Source: Siphonodentalium dalli | Taxonomy: Eukaryota; Mollusca; Scaphopoda; Gadilida; Siphonodentaliidae | Direction: 5' to 3' | DNA length: 64,000 nt | Assembly (NCBI GenBank): GCA_032622095.1 | Contig: CP136064.1 | Coordinates: 125,227,605-125,291,604, forward strand | Notes under the pieces: model-generated | What the model was told of the DNA's origin: nothing | Databases searched by the model: none | Seen by the model: the letters and a program-made list of their open reading frames with translations, nothing else | Part shown: one piece after another, positions 20,516-32,944 of the stretch | Layout of the letters: every line of letters starts with the position of its first letter | Numbering within the stretch: position 1 is the first letter of the stretch | Made by a program: the position numbers and the translations under genes

Positions 20516-20931
20516 TTATATTAGAGTGACTTCTACGGCCAAACTAACCAATCATAATTGATAACGCTCTTTATTGTCTACAGATTTTGGGCGACGGAAG
20601 CATGGACGCTCTTTATTGTCTACCGATTATGTATCAATTAACGGGGTATTGTAATTTATTATATACATGTGTTATATTATTGGGTAAATAGATTTGTTTA
20701 CACCAATTCAACTGTTTGTTCTTTAACAGCGTGCATCTGGTGACGATTACCATCAAAACATTTCTTTTAGTACACTGATAGTGATACATCAGCTGGTATG
20801 AATTCCAGCCTGTGGAAGTTGCCTTCAAATAAAGTGTACCTCAAATACCACCGACTAGCTTGTGAAGTTGATATTACAACATCAACATGATGACTACAAC
20901 TTCCTCAATGGTTACAGTTATTGTCCCCCGA
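20516..20931. other. Unannotated stretch
   Basis: Contains a short direct repeat GCTCTTTATTGTCTAC (about 20,565 and 20,608). Nothing else recognised. Confidence 0.45.
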
Positions 20932-21832
20932 AAAATTAATTTTCGGCGGACTATAGAAACGGGCTCCGTCCGTCCATTCGTCCGTCCGTCCGTTCGTTCG
21001 CACTAACCAGAGAGTACTTGTGGGGTGCGATGAATTTAACATAAATTTAACATGCTTTTCTTCTAATTGTTTTATTTACAAACCATCTCCGTTATTTCGT
21101 TAATATAATATTTCTCAGAATATGTAATCTTTAAAAATACGCTCTTTAAAAAATCGTCAGTTGTGGGTTGCACCCCACAATTTACTCAAACAAAAGATCG
21201 CATCCGACAAGTATTCATAGGTATATGCGGTCACCCCACAAGTATACTCTGGCCAGTGCGTCCGTCCGTCCGTCACACTTTTGAGTACCTTCATGGTGTC
21301 ATCATCTCCTCCTACAGATTTCATCCCAGAGATTTGAATCTTCAGAATATTGTTGCCCATATATTGAAGATGTGAAACATGTATATAGATGACGGAAAAT
21401 TTATTTTTTCACAGAGTTATTAACCATTTTTGACTTAGAAAATTTCAACATTTTTTATAATTTTCTGTATGAGGGTACCTTCATGGTGTAATCAACTCCT
21501 CCTACAGTTTTGATCCCAGAGATTTGAAACTTCAGAATATTGTTGCCCATATATTGAATATGTGCAAAATGTATATAGATGACGGAATTTTTTACTTCAT
21601 AGAGTTATTAACCATTTTTGACTTAGAAAATTTCAACATTTTTTATAATTTTCTGTATGAGGGTACCTTCATGGTGTAATACACTCCTCCTACAGTTTTG
21701 ATCGTAGACATTTGAAACTTCAGAGTATTGTTACCCACATATTGGAGATGTGCAACATGTATATAGATGACGGATTGTTTTTTTTTTACGGAGTTATTAA
21801 CTCTTTTCAACTTGCCACGTTTTCGGGGGACA
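20932..21832. mobile_element. TIR element TGTCCCCCGAAAA with internal 190-bp tandem repeats
   Basis: Starts TGTCCCCCGAAAA and ends TTTTCGGGGGACA, an inverted pair, 901 bp apart. A CGTCCGTCC-type run follows the left end. Three head-to-tail units begin at the TACCTTCATGGTGT block near 21,285, 21,475 and 21,663 (periods 190 and 188). Each has CTCCTCCTACAG, ATATTG near a GTTGCCCATAT block, and GTATATAGATGACGGA. No coding frame. Probably a non-autonomous DNA element that amplified an internal minisatellite. Confidence 0.75.
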
Positions 21833-23830
21833 CTGTGGTCTGCTGACCTTTTATTCACTTTGGTTGGGTTATCAGCAATGTACAATAGGTTTAAGGTTCA
21901 CTTCCCTTCTGCCCGATTGAAATCTTTGGAACAATATTTTTTACATTGGACGTAGATTCTGCCGCGATGGTTCAAAAACATTCTCATGCAAACAGCTGAC
22001 ACAAAACTCTGAAGAAAAAGAAAAAAAAACAATTACATAGCAATCTTCGTAAATCAGACATATAGTAGAAACAGCCACCTCTATCAGTAATATTCATTTT
22101 GGGTGTAAACTCAGCTTAATAAATTATTTGATGTTGAATCCCCACTGAGTATTGCTGAAGGTATCCATGCTCTCAAAAATAGTATTGAGCTCTCGTCATC
22201 ACTGAAGAGTGTTTATCATGTTGACTGGCCGAATATGAGTTATCTCGTACTACACTATCACTCAGGGGTGCTACCACTAGTTGACTTGTACTTAATATGG
22301 AGTCTCATATGTCGGCTTGAAAACACAATACAGCAGTACTCGGTGTTGGGTTCTGTTCCTGTACATCTCAAAGTGATCGTACGGCCCTATTTATATCACG
22401 AGTGCACTTCTCGACAATTAGTTGGGATATGTATATTTGGAATTGCCCTGGAATGTCATCGATAAAAGCATTCTTCTTCAAGTTGTTTATAGGCTTGAAA
22501 TTTCCAAACGAATGGCACCAGGCGTGACACGGACACCACCCGGAAAGATCCGTTGTGGTTGTCATGTAAAGGTATATCTTCGGTATTCTGGATGATGACA
22601 ATTATAAGAACTGTTCCTTTTCAGTATCGTTGCTTGCTATCTGACCACACTGTGGAAACCAGATATAATGTGTATCCTGCTTAACCTATATAATATACAA
22701 AGTTCACGGTATGATGATGAAAGATATTGATGGTTATAATGGGATTTGGCAGTAAGCATAGTTCTTATCTTAAACCATCTCCTACACCTAAAATATTGAA
22801 TGGTAAACGTTTCAAACAGACAATAGAATGTACATTTCGATGTATATGAATGTAGTTTGTAACTGTATAGTAAGTGAACATAAGTATTCACTACTTATGC
22901 ATTACTCATAATAAGTAACCTCTATACACGTGTAATGCAAATTTGAATATGGAGTGTTGTTCGGTTGGTAAAGTTTCATACAGTTGACTGATCTCAGGGT
23001 GAAAATCACCTTCTGCATATACAATGTAGCTGCTCCAAGCGCAAAACTATCAACGTCCTGATACCGCATAGCAATGGGTTAACAATTACAAATCACATTA
23101 ACAAAAAACCTGTGCAGTGTGGTAAACAACCTCGGTATGCCAACAGAAAACTCAATGCGTGTATACGCATGGTAACTTGTACTCACCAGTAAGTATGCGG
23201 ACAGTGCCCACGGCTATTGCAAATAAAATAAGACTAATTAACAAAAGCGGAATGGAACGAGAAACTGACTAGACTGTGATAGCAGGCATTCCGTTAACCT
23301 CTGCGCGAAATAATGACAGGCTAGCCAGACATGATTCGATCGTTTCACAACAACACAAGGAGCCGCTTCCGAAGAAGCTCCCGTTATTTCCCTCAACTAT
23401 TCAACGATTGACAGACCCATCGGCCAGAGGCAAGATAAAGCTGTCATTAGTTAACTATAACTGTCTGATGTGCACCGGAAGCAACCGTAAACGCACCATC
23501 TTAACAGTCGATTCCCCACACGCATGACAAAGTCTGTCGCGGTGACGATTAAGGGAGCTGAAACGAAATGGCTTTCTACAATGGCATTCAATCTATGATA
23601 TCGATATGATCCGGAGTAGTATCGCCTTATGTGAAAACATATTGTCAGAACGCAGGCGTCAGCAATCGCGATGGATACTTCACGAGGTAATGACTTCCTG
23701 TCGACGATTTGGGATATATGGCCGCTATTGTCAATAGCGTTTCTTTTATCGGACCTTTGGTGGGGACTCGGAGGTCGTTGGTAGAATGAGAATGTTTCTC
23801 TCGTGGTCCCCGCATTTACGTTTTTGTTTA
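21833..23830. other. Unannotated stretch
   Basis: About 2 kb with no recognised domain, RNA gene or strong repeat on either strand. Confidence 0.5.
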
Positions 23831-23923
23831 AACATATTTTATTTGTAACATAACGCAACATGGGGCACAAGTTACACAACTTAATGAGCCCCTCTGCGGT
23901 ATACATTGATACAAACAATTAGT
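23831..23923 (-). repeat. LINE 3' tail remnant
   Basis: Read on the - strand this matches 62,665-62,760: AACTAATTGTTTGTATCAAT, then GAGGGGCTCATTAAG, AACTTGTGCCCCA and ACAAATAAAAT. A related ending follows the LINE coding remnant at 37,055. I therefore take it as the 3' untranslated end of a LINE family, with AATAAA as its likely processing signal. Confidence 0.65.
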
Positions 23924-24859
23924 TTAAAGAGGGACAATAGGTAACTTATTTACATATCATTGAGGAAGGTTGAAATGAGAATGATGGTGGGGTTGATTGA
24001 TTGACTGATGGTTAACGTCGTTTTAGCCGCTAGGCCATATCACGATCAAGAACAGAATCTGGGATAAAAAACAATCGTAGCGAAGCAACTTTGTATATAA
24101 GTCGGACAGTGGATTAGATTAAAATATGCAAATGATGAGCTATTTACAAATAAAAGCAGCCAAGAGGAATGTTTCCACTTGGAGTCAGGAATATAAATTC
24201 AAGAACGGACTAGTGTGCAATCATACTATAAGACGTATAAATGTAGTACAAGAATAGCAACTAAAGAACACGAAATTACCAAGGATCCACATCGAAATAG
24301 GTAAAGTAGCTTTTAAATTCAGATTTTGCAGTGATAAGGTTTTTATAATATTTGATGAATCGCGCATGAACCTTCAAATTCATCAATGCGGGTGGGTGAG
24401 TCAGAATGTCATTCTTTACCCAACCGACAGCCTCGATCCACAAATACTATTTCTTGTCTTTGAGAGTTAACCGTTTCTTCTCAATGAACCGTCAAATTTT
24501 GAAACATCTCTTTTTTAAAGTTGAAACGTTTGAGTGACTTCGGTGATCTTTGTATCGTAGTAACGGGCGATTTCTCTTTTGGAACAATAGGATCAAGTTG
24601 CATAGATTGTTTCGGAGAAAATGTCTCAACGACAGAAGTTGTATCCATAATCTGCGCTACAGGCTCTGGAACAGGAATACTATCAGTTTACGCAACTTGT
24701 GTTGCCACATGTAGTGGTATACTGGCGAGGTTGTTTTGACTCTGTGACAGTCTGTGTTTGAGTGCTGGCATCAACACGGTGGATACGATTGCTGAGTATG
24801 TCATATTTGGAATGGATGGCAGTACCGACTATTCTTAGAATCTATATATGACAGATGCT
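23924..24859. other. Unannotated stretch
   Basis: No recognised protein or RNA gene. The part above 24,760 may be decayed 3' sequence of the ORF1 remnant that follows on the - strand. Confidence 0.45.
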
Positions 24860-25508
24860 TCTCAGATTTACATTGTTGAATCATAAATGAGCCATTGCAG
24901 CATGTGAACCTTGACAGTTGCAACATGTTTTAAGATTCGTACAATCCTTATGAATATGACCAGAAATAGAGCATCGTGCACATACGGTTTATTTACTTGT
25001 ACCCTGTTCCTGGCCTTGGCCATACCCCTGACATTTAAAACATCGCAATGGGCATACGTACTTAAATCCATCCTCATATACCAAAACTTCAATATCGGTG
25101 GATGTTCACAGAAGGTCAGAAGATAACTGTTCTGCTGATAAACTATTTGACCACCAACTGTCTTCTCAGCCAATATCTCTGACTCAGAGGTATCAGCTAT
25201 ATCGCGAATTCTCAACACAGCTGTCTACTTTTCATTGTCTTGTGAGGAGTAACAAACGCTACTGATGTATGTGTAATGTTTATTATCTGCAACTGCGCAT
25301 AGGCTGAACTTCCTTTGAACACTCAATCAAGAGAGAGCCATGTATTGGCCCAGTCCTGATTGGTTTAACAAATATAAATTGTCCAGTAATGCATTGTATC
25401 GTTTTATCAATGACAAAGAACCAAGTACTGAGGGAATACCACAGCATCATTGGAACTTGGTTGAGTCATCATTCTTACCAGAAATACTTTTTGTTTGAGT
25501 TGCCATAC
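24860..25508 (-). pseudogene. LINE ORF1 remnant with CCHC zinc knuckles
   Basis: On the - strand an ATG at about 25,506 opens 'MATQTKSISGKNDDSTKFQ'. After frameshifts it reads 'QFIFVKPIRTGPIHGSLLIE', 'LRIRDIADTSESEILAEK' and then 'CPLRCFKCQGYG', 'CARCSISGHIHKDC' and 'CCNCQGSHAAMAH'. The last three are the repeated CCHC knuckles of jockey/RTE-type LINE ORF1 proteins, which bind the element's RNA. The middle matches the I-R-RDI-EI-EEL-SQ type segment of the same family. At least two frameshifts and several stops; no ORF2 follows on this strand. Confidence 0.75.
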
Positions 25509-28360
25509 AAAAAGTAAAAAATGGACAACTAGCCCAGAAGCCGCCGTCGACTACCCTTCTAATTCTGGTCGGGCCAAAGACTGGTACATAGCTGAAACGG
25601 TGATTTTTTTTTTGGCAATCATCAGGACGAGGAGACAGGAGTGAACAGAGACAGGAATGAACAGAGATACGAAATACATCATACGTGAAAAACTGAAAAC
25701 AATATTTCAAACACCCGACGAGTAATACAACATATAACACAAATTGAATCTGAAACACTGTGGAGAGTCATGACTAGCCGATTGCTTAAGCCGGGTCAAC
25801 TCAACAACCCGTCTTGAAGAGATATAGGACAACAGAGGACCATGAGCTAAGCCACACCCGCAGGTCGATGCCTCACGTGGTACGGCCGCCATGTTACATC
25901 CAGGACTCCTACACCACACCTCACTGGATGCACCCCACTGCAAACATTGCCACATTAGGAGATTCTTACCCATCGCAGTGGGGCTGTAGGCCTATTCTAC
26001 CCGAGCCCATACGGGGTTTAGAACTGTAGTGGCCAATATGATGATAATGCCCATAACAAGAACAAAACACGCATGTCAATTGTAAAACGAAGCTAAACTG
26101 AGAAGTCCTTTGTTTTGTTAACAGTTTTGTATATATGCCTTGACATTGTGTACGTTTCAATGTTGAGTATGATTAAAACACGGACACATTTCAGAAATTA
26201 AAATGATTCAGCACATGCCTTTGGTTTAAGGCCTATTTAGTTATCGAGTCACCGATTAGTGTTCGTATTGTTCATTGATAGACGGTTTCAATAACAATCT
26301 AATATGACCATACATATTAAATAAAAATAATAAAAATACAAAAATGACCATACATTAGCGTAATTAACGAACCACAGCTAAACCACACGCATAAGTTAGT
26401 ATATATCTGTGCCTTTTTTAATCTTATAAAAATAACTTCATAGATGCGTATTCCCATCAAATAAGATTCACTTAGGCCTTATATCGTGATGTGATTATGA
26501 TTAATTTCACTCTAGACAACCACAAGAGTTCAACGAAAGAGTTGGTCCTATAGCTAGAAATTTCGTGTATAAATTATATCAATCAAACATCAGGTTATGT
26601 GAGAAATCTACAAGCTCTCAACTCAGACTTAAAATCTAAAAAAAAGCTTTTAAAAGCCATTCTTTTTGTACAAATTATGATAGAATATAAACTCCCAACA
26701 TCAAACTAAATGTATTCAAAAATCAAGACTGTTGGTTGTTGTCGAGAGGGGAGTATTTTACTGAAATTAACTATTATATTAGTGACACTGTGCGCAATCC
26801 GATTGAGATGTGTACCGAATTCGCGATAACCTGAATGTATCTTCTGCTTTGTTCATAAGTATGTGTTCCCCGTCGATTCATGAACACGTCGGGAAAGGAT
26901 ATCTAAGGATTATCAGATTCACGTATGTACTATGTAATATTAGTATAATTTAAACGCGATATAATAACGTTTGCATGCGTCACGAATTTCGATTTCGATT
27001 CCAGTATTGTCTCCCGCCCTGCCAGAGTGATTGAGATTTTCTCATTGCGCGCACCATTTATATTTTAGGCAACTTCAATGCAACTATTTGACAGCCCTTA
27101 ACATGTCACAATTATGTTCTCAATAAAATGTAAACCGCCGCTACGAATGAACCTCACTGTGCATAATTCCGATAGTAACTCTCCTCATTTTGGAACGCCG
27201 GTAACTGACAGACACACATGTTTATTTCCGATTACGACATTAATGCTTAAAGCCCACCGATCTACTGTGCGACAAAAGCGGTCGCAAAAATTCAAAATAC
27301 AAGCGTCGTCTTAGATAATAATTGGTGACGTCACAAAATCAGATATAGTCTATATACGACCCATAGCATCCGGCTCAAAAATATGACTGAAGTACTGAAA
27401 CATATCATACCATAGCAGTGGAATTGGGTCGTAAAATGGATAAAACAGTACAATGCCATTTATTCATTTATTTATTGCAGTTTATTACACCGGATAAGTT
27501 GATAATATAATGTTTTGGAGCTTCCTCTTTAAATGGTATATAGTATTGTATATATGTATATGTAATCGGGATTCGAAAATTAAGTCGACCTTTAACTAAA
27601 TGAATATACATTCACACCTAGTTATCTTCGGTCACACTTGCAGAATTGTAAATGTCAGTAATTTATTCCCGCTGTGCCGATAAAGCCATATGTTTGATGG
27701 TCAACTGATCAGGTCTGTATTCTATGACATCACATCAGGAATTAGATAATGTGCAAGTCTTTTGCAGCCTCCCATAGCTGCTCTAAAGCCTCCCATAGCT
27801 GCTCTAAGAGCACAATGCCAGACCCATATACATTGGGTAGAAAATCGTGTTCTTTATGAATACTTTGTTAAGTGATTAATTGGGGTTAAATGATCTGTAA
27901 TACACAACGAACCACTCAATTTAGTTTGTTTTTGAACCCATTTATTCCATTGAGGGGTAATTCGAAAGAAACATTTGCAGTTACTGCTATTCCGTAAAAT
28001 GTGCTCTGTCGCTTAATGTTACAATGGTGTAAATATGGCTCGGGGCGAACTCCAACGGATGCTGGAGACTATAAGAGAGTGCAATAGACATTGGGCCCTG
28101 ATTGGTCAATAGCCTTGTTTTTTTTATATAAAACAGAATACAGCACACATACTCCTTATAATTGTCATAGGTAAAAAGTCCTTCGACAGAGAAGTTAACC
28201 ATTTTAATGGCGTTTAAATGTTACGGTATGGTCTGAAAATTGCAGTATTTTAGTTCGTTTCTGACCATAGTAACGAAATATTTAAAAGCGAATCCCTTGA
28301 TAGACGTACGTGATGTTTAAATAAAATGTTACCCCAAATGTCAATCTGTCAGATTTTAAA
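25509..28360. other. Unannotated stretch with one short tandem repeat
   Basis: No recognised gene. A 22-bp unit (CCTCCCATAGCTGCTCTAA) is repeated twice at about 27,767-27,810. A GC-richer patch at 25,800-26,030 holds a 71-codon frame without recognisable motifs. Confidence 0.5.
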
Positions 28361-28865
28361 TAGACCAGGCTGTGGCGGAGGTAGGTGCCACCGGAGAGCG
28401 CAGAAATTGCGACTGGTATTTCCTGATCGGTATTCTCCAGGGGCCTTTTGACATTGCAGGTGATCAGCGATCTGCTGGGGCATAGAGATACCACAGCTTG
28501 TTTACCATATTTTTTCTATCGAAATTTGCCGAAAATATTTTGATTAACTAAAAAATACATATAAATTCTCATGTTAAGTTTAGAAATATAGTCCAAGCGT
28601 TGTTATATTGCACAATATCTTATCTATAAGTTTAATAAAGAACGGATAGTTTTATTTCAGGCAAAATATATTCTTTTGCTAAAAAATTGTATTTTTTTCA
28701 TGAAAAATATCGAAAATTTCAATATTTTGCACGCACATAAGATGCGATAACTTCTAAACAAATTAGCATGTATAGCCTAATGCATCAGTAATCGACATGA
28801 CTAATTTCAAAAATATTGTATAAAATAAAATTAAAACAAACATTTACTTTGCCAATCTTCCTAAT
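28361..28865. repeat. Long terminal inverted repeat, left
   Basis: 28,361-28,770 pairs with 32,944-32,546. Its inner part, 28,765-28,865 (ATCAGTAATCGACATGACTA and following), pairs instead with the internal copy at 32,095-32,210. The outermost 200 bp are GC-richer (GGCGGAGGTAGGTGCCACCG) and best conserved. Confidence 0.88.
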
Positions 28866-28882
28866 CATGCGCGGGAAAGTCA

Positions 28883-31198
28883 TTGCCGCAAAACATTTTC
28901 TCTTGGGTCTCGGTCTGGATAATATTACCTGACCAAAAGAAACCTATACAGGTAGCAAATCAATTAGGCCACTGCATTGATTACAATTTAGAATGCGAGA
29001 TCGAGACCGTACAGGCTGAAAAGGCAGAGCCACTTGCAATATCTAGTGGGACATTGCCATTAAAACCATCAGATAAAAAGGAAACTGTTCTGACATACTT
29101 TTGGGTTGACAACTTTTACATGAACTGGACATGGGGCTCTTAATTCCACCCACCTTGTAGCTTTCCAAGAGGAGTCCCATGTTCCCTTATATTTAAAAGA
29201 AACAGCTAAGTTTGACAGAACGAAAAAACAAGTTGAACATGAAATAAGCGGAGGAATTGGTCATAATTGTGGCTCAAAAACGTTCACCTAATTCCATGTT
29301 TGGAGTTGATTTAATCAACGAGTCATTTTCCAATGAAAACTATGCCAATGCGTATATATGTTCTCTGTGTCATTGTTAGGCAAATAAATGCTAGCGATCA
29401 GACTGGGATAAGCTATGCAGGGTGGCGTACTTTAGAACGACAACATGCTTCATCAAAATGTCATAAAAACATACCTACCACATAACATAACATACCTACC
29501 ACCCATCGGTTCTGATATCACCAATTTCAGAACAATCGAGCACTATATGGTATATCTTCAGGAACTCGCCGTACAAGTTAACATGCCATATGTTTATGTG
29601 ACCCTGGATATCGTTGGGTTGAAATGTTGCTTTGAATTTCCCACAACGCTTCAATGTTGTTATCCATTTGGGAGATTTCCGTTTCATTAAGGATAATTTT
29701 GGTTTAATCGGGGATATCGTGAACCATTTTGGTTTTGATGACATTGTGTTTGAAGCATGTGTTTGCTCTTCAGGGAGCTTGAATGGAGTTTTGTCTGCAA
29801 AGCATCATAACCGGTGTTGGACTGTTCATAGTGCATTGTCGGAAGCACTATGAAGGCTACTGTTTGAAATATTCTTGTTGGAGCATGACACCCATATACC
29901 AGAAGTCTTAGTTCAGTCAGTCAGAGATTCGGATTTAATATAACCCGACATCAATTTAATATGTTGATTTCATTGGCAAATACCAATTGTTCAAACAAGA
30001 CATTCGACACGGGATGTTCGGTGAAACTGCACAGTTCTGGCTCACTCTGTTTCAACACTTGGCACACCGCGCAGTACAAGAAAATATATTTGATTTACGC
30101 CTATTTCACTGGGAATACTTTGTTCCATTATATTTTGCAATAGAGAAGACAAATTATGCAAGATATGGGTGGCATTATGTTTAAGTACTGAAGTACATTG
30201 AAAGCTTGTATTCTGGTTTGAAAAACTGCGTGAAAAGGGGATGTCGGTACAAGTTCAAGACAAAGTTCCTTTAAGAGTAGCGATAGACCAGAGAGGCGAG
30301 AACACTTTGAACAGGAAAGCCAAACAGCCGGTGGAATCAAAGAGTTTGCTTTGGATAGTATTTTGAGGTGGACATTAAATCGCCCAGAACAAGCTAAGAA
30401 TACATAGGCACTTTTGAAATTAGCCAACGTAGATAATCACAGTTCCAGATATAAACCGCTGCGGCCATCTCAAATTCTGAAATCGGAGAAACACGTGTGT
30501 CAGATTTAGTTAAGGTTTTGAAAACTGACTACATTAATCCTTTCAATAAAGATCTTGAGAAGACGTCACTCTTCCATTTAAATTACGGTATCCCCATCCA
30601 TTGCAAGTTTCAGAGGAAATTTTCTCGATAACAACAATTGGACCGGAAGCATACAACTTTTTCAAACAAGATCGTCTCAAGAGTAGAATTGACCCAATTT
30701 CTAGAACAAATTTGAAATTATTTGCAAGAGTAAATAAGAGTCACCGTGAAACGGAATTTAGAATCGCGGAGCATCGAAGCCAATAGGAGTATTATAGGGG
30801 TGTTGCTGTCTGCCTCACCGAAGTCTGGGTAAGCTATAGATTTTGATAAATCTCTCGCATACCCTTTATGCCCCGTTCCACTTAGCCCTAACGCTGATGG
30901 CACACGCAGAGTTAATGCTAAAAATTACAAAATGCAATTATGTATTATTCACAAACACCTATTCTACCACCATGTAAGGCATCATTGAAGTTACAGTATC
31001 CGTGCAAACATTGTTGCAAGAATTTGGCGATTAGCAGGAACGGGGCAAGTGGAAATACCCCCTTTGTACAAAAATGGTTGTACGGAAGATTTCCAAATTA
31101 AATGGATCGAAAAGGCATTCGCTGTTGATATACAGGGTTTCTTAATGGATTGTTACCGTGATGTGTCTTACGGAGATGATGAAGACAGTGACATTTAA
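28883..31198 (+). pseudogene. Unknown transposon-borne protein, heavily decayed
   Basis: About 770 codons spread over all three + frames. Readable pieces in order: 'PIQVANQLGHCIDYNLECEI' and 'DKKETVLTYFWVDNF' (28,883-29,125); 'NMPYVYVTLDIVG' (about 29,580); 'FNVVIHLGDFRFIKDNFGLI' (about 29,650); 'VFEACVCSSGSLNGVLSAKH' (about 29,750); 'AQFWLTLFQHLAHRAVQENI' and 'AIEKTNYARYGWHYV' (30,000-30,180); 'LRVAIDQRGENTLNRKAKQP' (about 30,270); a 'LSPNADGTRR' segment (about 30,890); an acidic end 'YGDDEDSDI' at a stop, 31,196-31,198. I remember similar uncharacterised proteins in molluscs and cnidarians, without a named function. 'VTLD' and 'HLGDF' could be the first two acidic positions of an RNase-H-fold transposase; that is inference. 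Confidence 0.65.
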
Positions 31199-31649
31199 AA
31201 TCAGTGATAATCGACTACATAATGTGGTGTAGCCTGTCCGTTATGTACCGTGTATCACATACCATTAGTGTTTCTTTTCTTTTGTGTTGTGTTGTTATGC
31301 ACACCAGTTCAATTCAGAAGATATGTTGCATTTCAGTCGATGATTTTAATTACGTTTGTTGTTTCTGGCAGAGCAGCATGCAGTTATCTCATTCGTTGTA
31401 TCATGTCAATATAAGTAAAATGTCGAGGAGATAGGAAGTGGATACCTTCCTTTTATTTAGGACATGGATATGAGTCGTAATGAGCGCAGACGCATCACCC
31501 AATTAACAGGATATAGTTTATGGCAAGTTATGGTATATTTGATAATTTTTTATAACAATGTCGGCTGCACAATTTTAACTTGTAGGCATATATGATTGGA
31601 AAACACCCTAAAATGAGCGCTTTTAAAAAAACAAATCGTACCCATTGGT

Positions 31650-32210
31650 CTAATATTTCACCAACAATAATAGTTTTTATTTTGTTGCCATATTTTGAAA
31701 AATCTAAAAACAAATTGGGAATTTTGGGGTACGAGAAACATTACGTAATATGCCCACTCACTCCAATTGGAATTTCACATCGAGTCTTAGTACATCGTAT
31801 AGCATAGTTATTGTGTCAGTTTTTGAATGCACATAATTCAGTATCCTCGCCTATTTCGCTAAATTAGCAGTTATCGCATGTTATGTGCGGCAAAATGTTT
31901 TTAATTTACGGTATTTTTCATGAAAAAAAATACGTTTTATTTTGAAAATATATTTTTTGCCTTAAATAAAACTATCCGTTCTTTATTAAAACTTATAGAC
32001 AAGAGATGTTGCAATATAAAAACTCTTGGAATATATTTCCAAATCTAATTAATGAATTTATATGTATTTTTTAGTGAATTAAAATATTTTAGGCAAATTT
32101 TGCCAGAGAGGAAGATTGGCGAAGTAAACGTTTGTTTTAATATTATTTTATTAAATATTTTTGTAATTAGTCATGTCGATTACTGATGCATGAGGCTATA
32201 CATGCTATTG
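31650..32210. repeat. Internal diverged copy of TIR sequence
   Basis: Direct repeat of 32,350-32,785 at an offset of about 680 (shared CATTACGTAATAT, CTTAGTA, GTGTCAGTTTTT, ACTATCCGTTCTTTATT, TATGTATTTTTTAGTGAATT). It is inverted relative to the left TIR. It suggests an earlier duplication of the right end or a nested related copy. Confidence 0.8.
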
Positions 32211-32545
32211 ATATTGTGATATTACGATGCATACAGCAATACGGTAGGTATTTGTTTTGAATGGTTGAAAACCAATAAAATTCGAGTACGATGTGGATTG
32301 TTTACACTTGAATACATCTATTTACAAATGTGATTCGTAATACATACCCAGTGTTTCAATATTTCGCCAAATAATTAACTTTTTGTTATTTTTTGAAAAA
32401 TCTCGAAAAATCAGGAATCTTGGGGTAGGGGAAATATTACGTAATATCTTAACTAAACAGATACGAATTGCACGTTGGGTCTTAGTATATCTAATAACAT
32501 AAATCTTTGTGTCAGTTTTTAATGCACTTTCAGAGTCCTAGCCTA

Positions 32546-32944
32546 TTTTGTTTAGAAGTTATCACATCTTATGTGCGGACAAATTTTGACATTTTCGATA
32601 TTTTTCATGAAAAAAATACAATGTTTTAGCAAAAAATATATTTTTCCTGAAATAAAACTATCCGTTCTTTATTGAACTTATAGATAAGAGCTTGTGCAAT
32701 ACAAAAACGCTTGGACTATATTTCTAAACCTAACATGATAATTTATATGTATTTTTTAGTGAATTAAAATATTTTCGGCAAATTTCGATAGAAAATATGG
32801 TAAACAAGCTGTGGTATCTCTATGCCCCAGCAGATCGCTGATCACCTGCAATGTCATAAGGCCCCTGGAGAATACCTATCAGGAAATACCAGTCGCAATT
32901 TCTGCGCTCTCCGGTGGCACCTACCTCCGCCCCAGCCTGGTCTA
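32546..32944. repeat. Long terminal inverted repeat, right
   Basis: Reverse-complement partner of 28,361-28,770. The outer end reads CAGCCTGGTCTA, mirroring TAGACCAGGCTG on the left. Small indels only. Confidence 0.88.

Larger units (their letters stand above)
28361..32944 (+). mobile_element. Long-TIR DNA transposon with decayed unknown protein
   Basis: 4.6-kb element whose ends (28,361-about 28,770 and about 32,546-32,944) are inverted copies of about 400 bp, roughly 90-95% alike by eye. Both ends start TAGACCAGGCTG, so the flanks can be read as a TA duplication. Inside, 28,883-31,198 holds a multiply frameshifted coding region. Between it and the right end lies a second, more diverged copy of TIR sequence (31,650-32,210). 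Long TIRs around one large gene indicate a cut-and-paste transposon. I cannot place it in a named superfamily. Confidence 0.75.

Noticed and set aside
23451-23918. 155-codon open frame on the - strand
   Set aside because: Its first 30 codons lie in a LINE 3' tail repeat and the rest has no recognisable motif. Chance frame.
25800-26040. GC-richer patch as a host exon or CpG promoter
   Set aside because: The 71-codon frame has no motif and I see no convincing splice sites or initiator.
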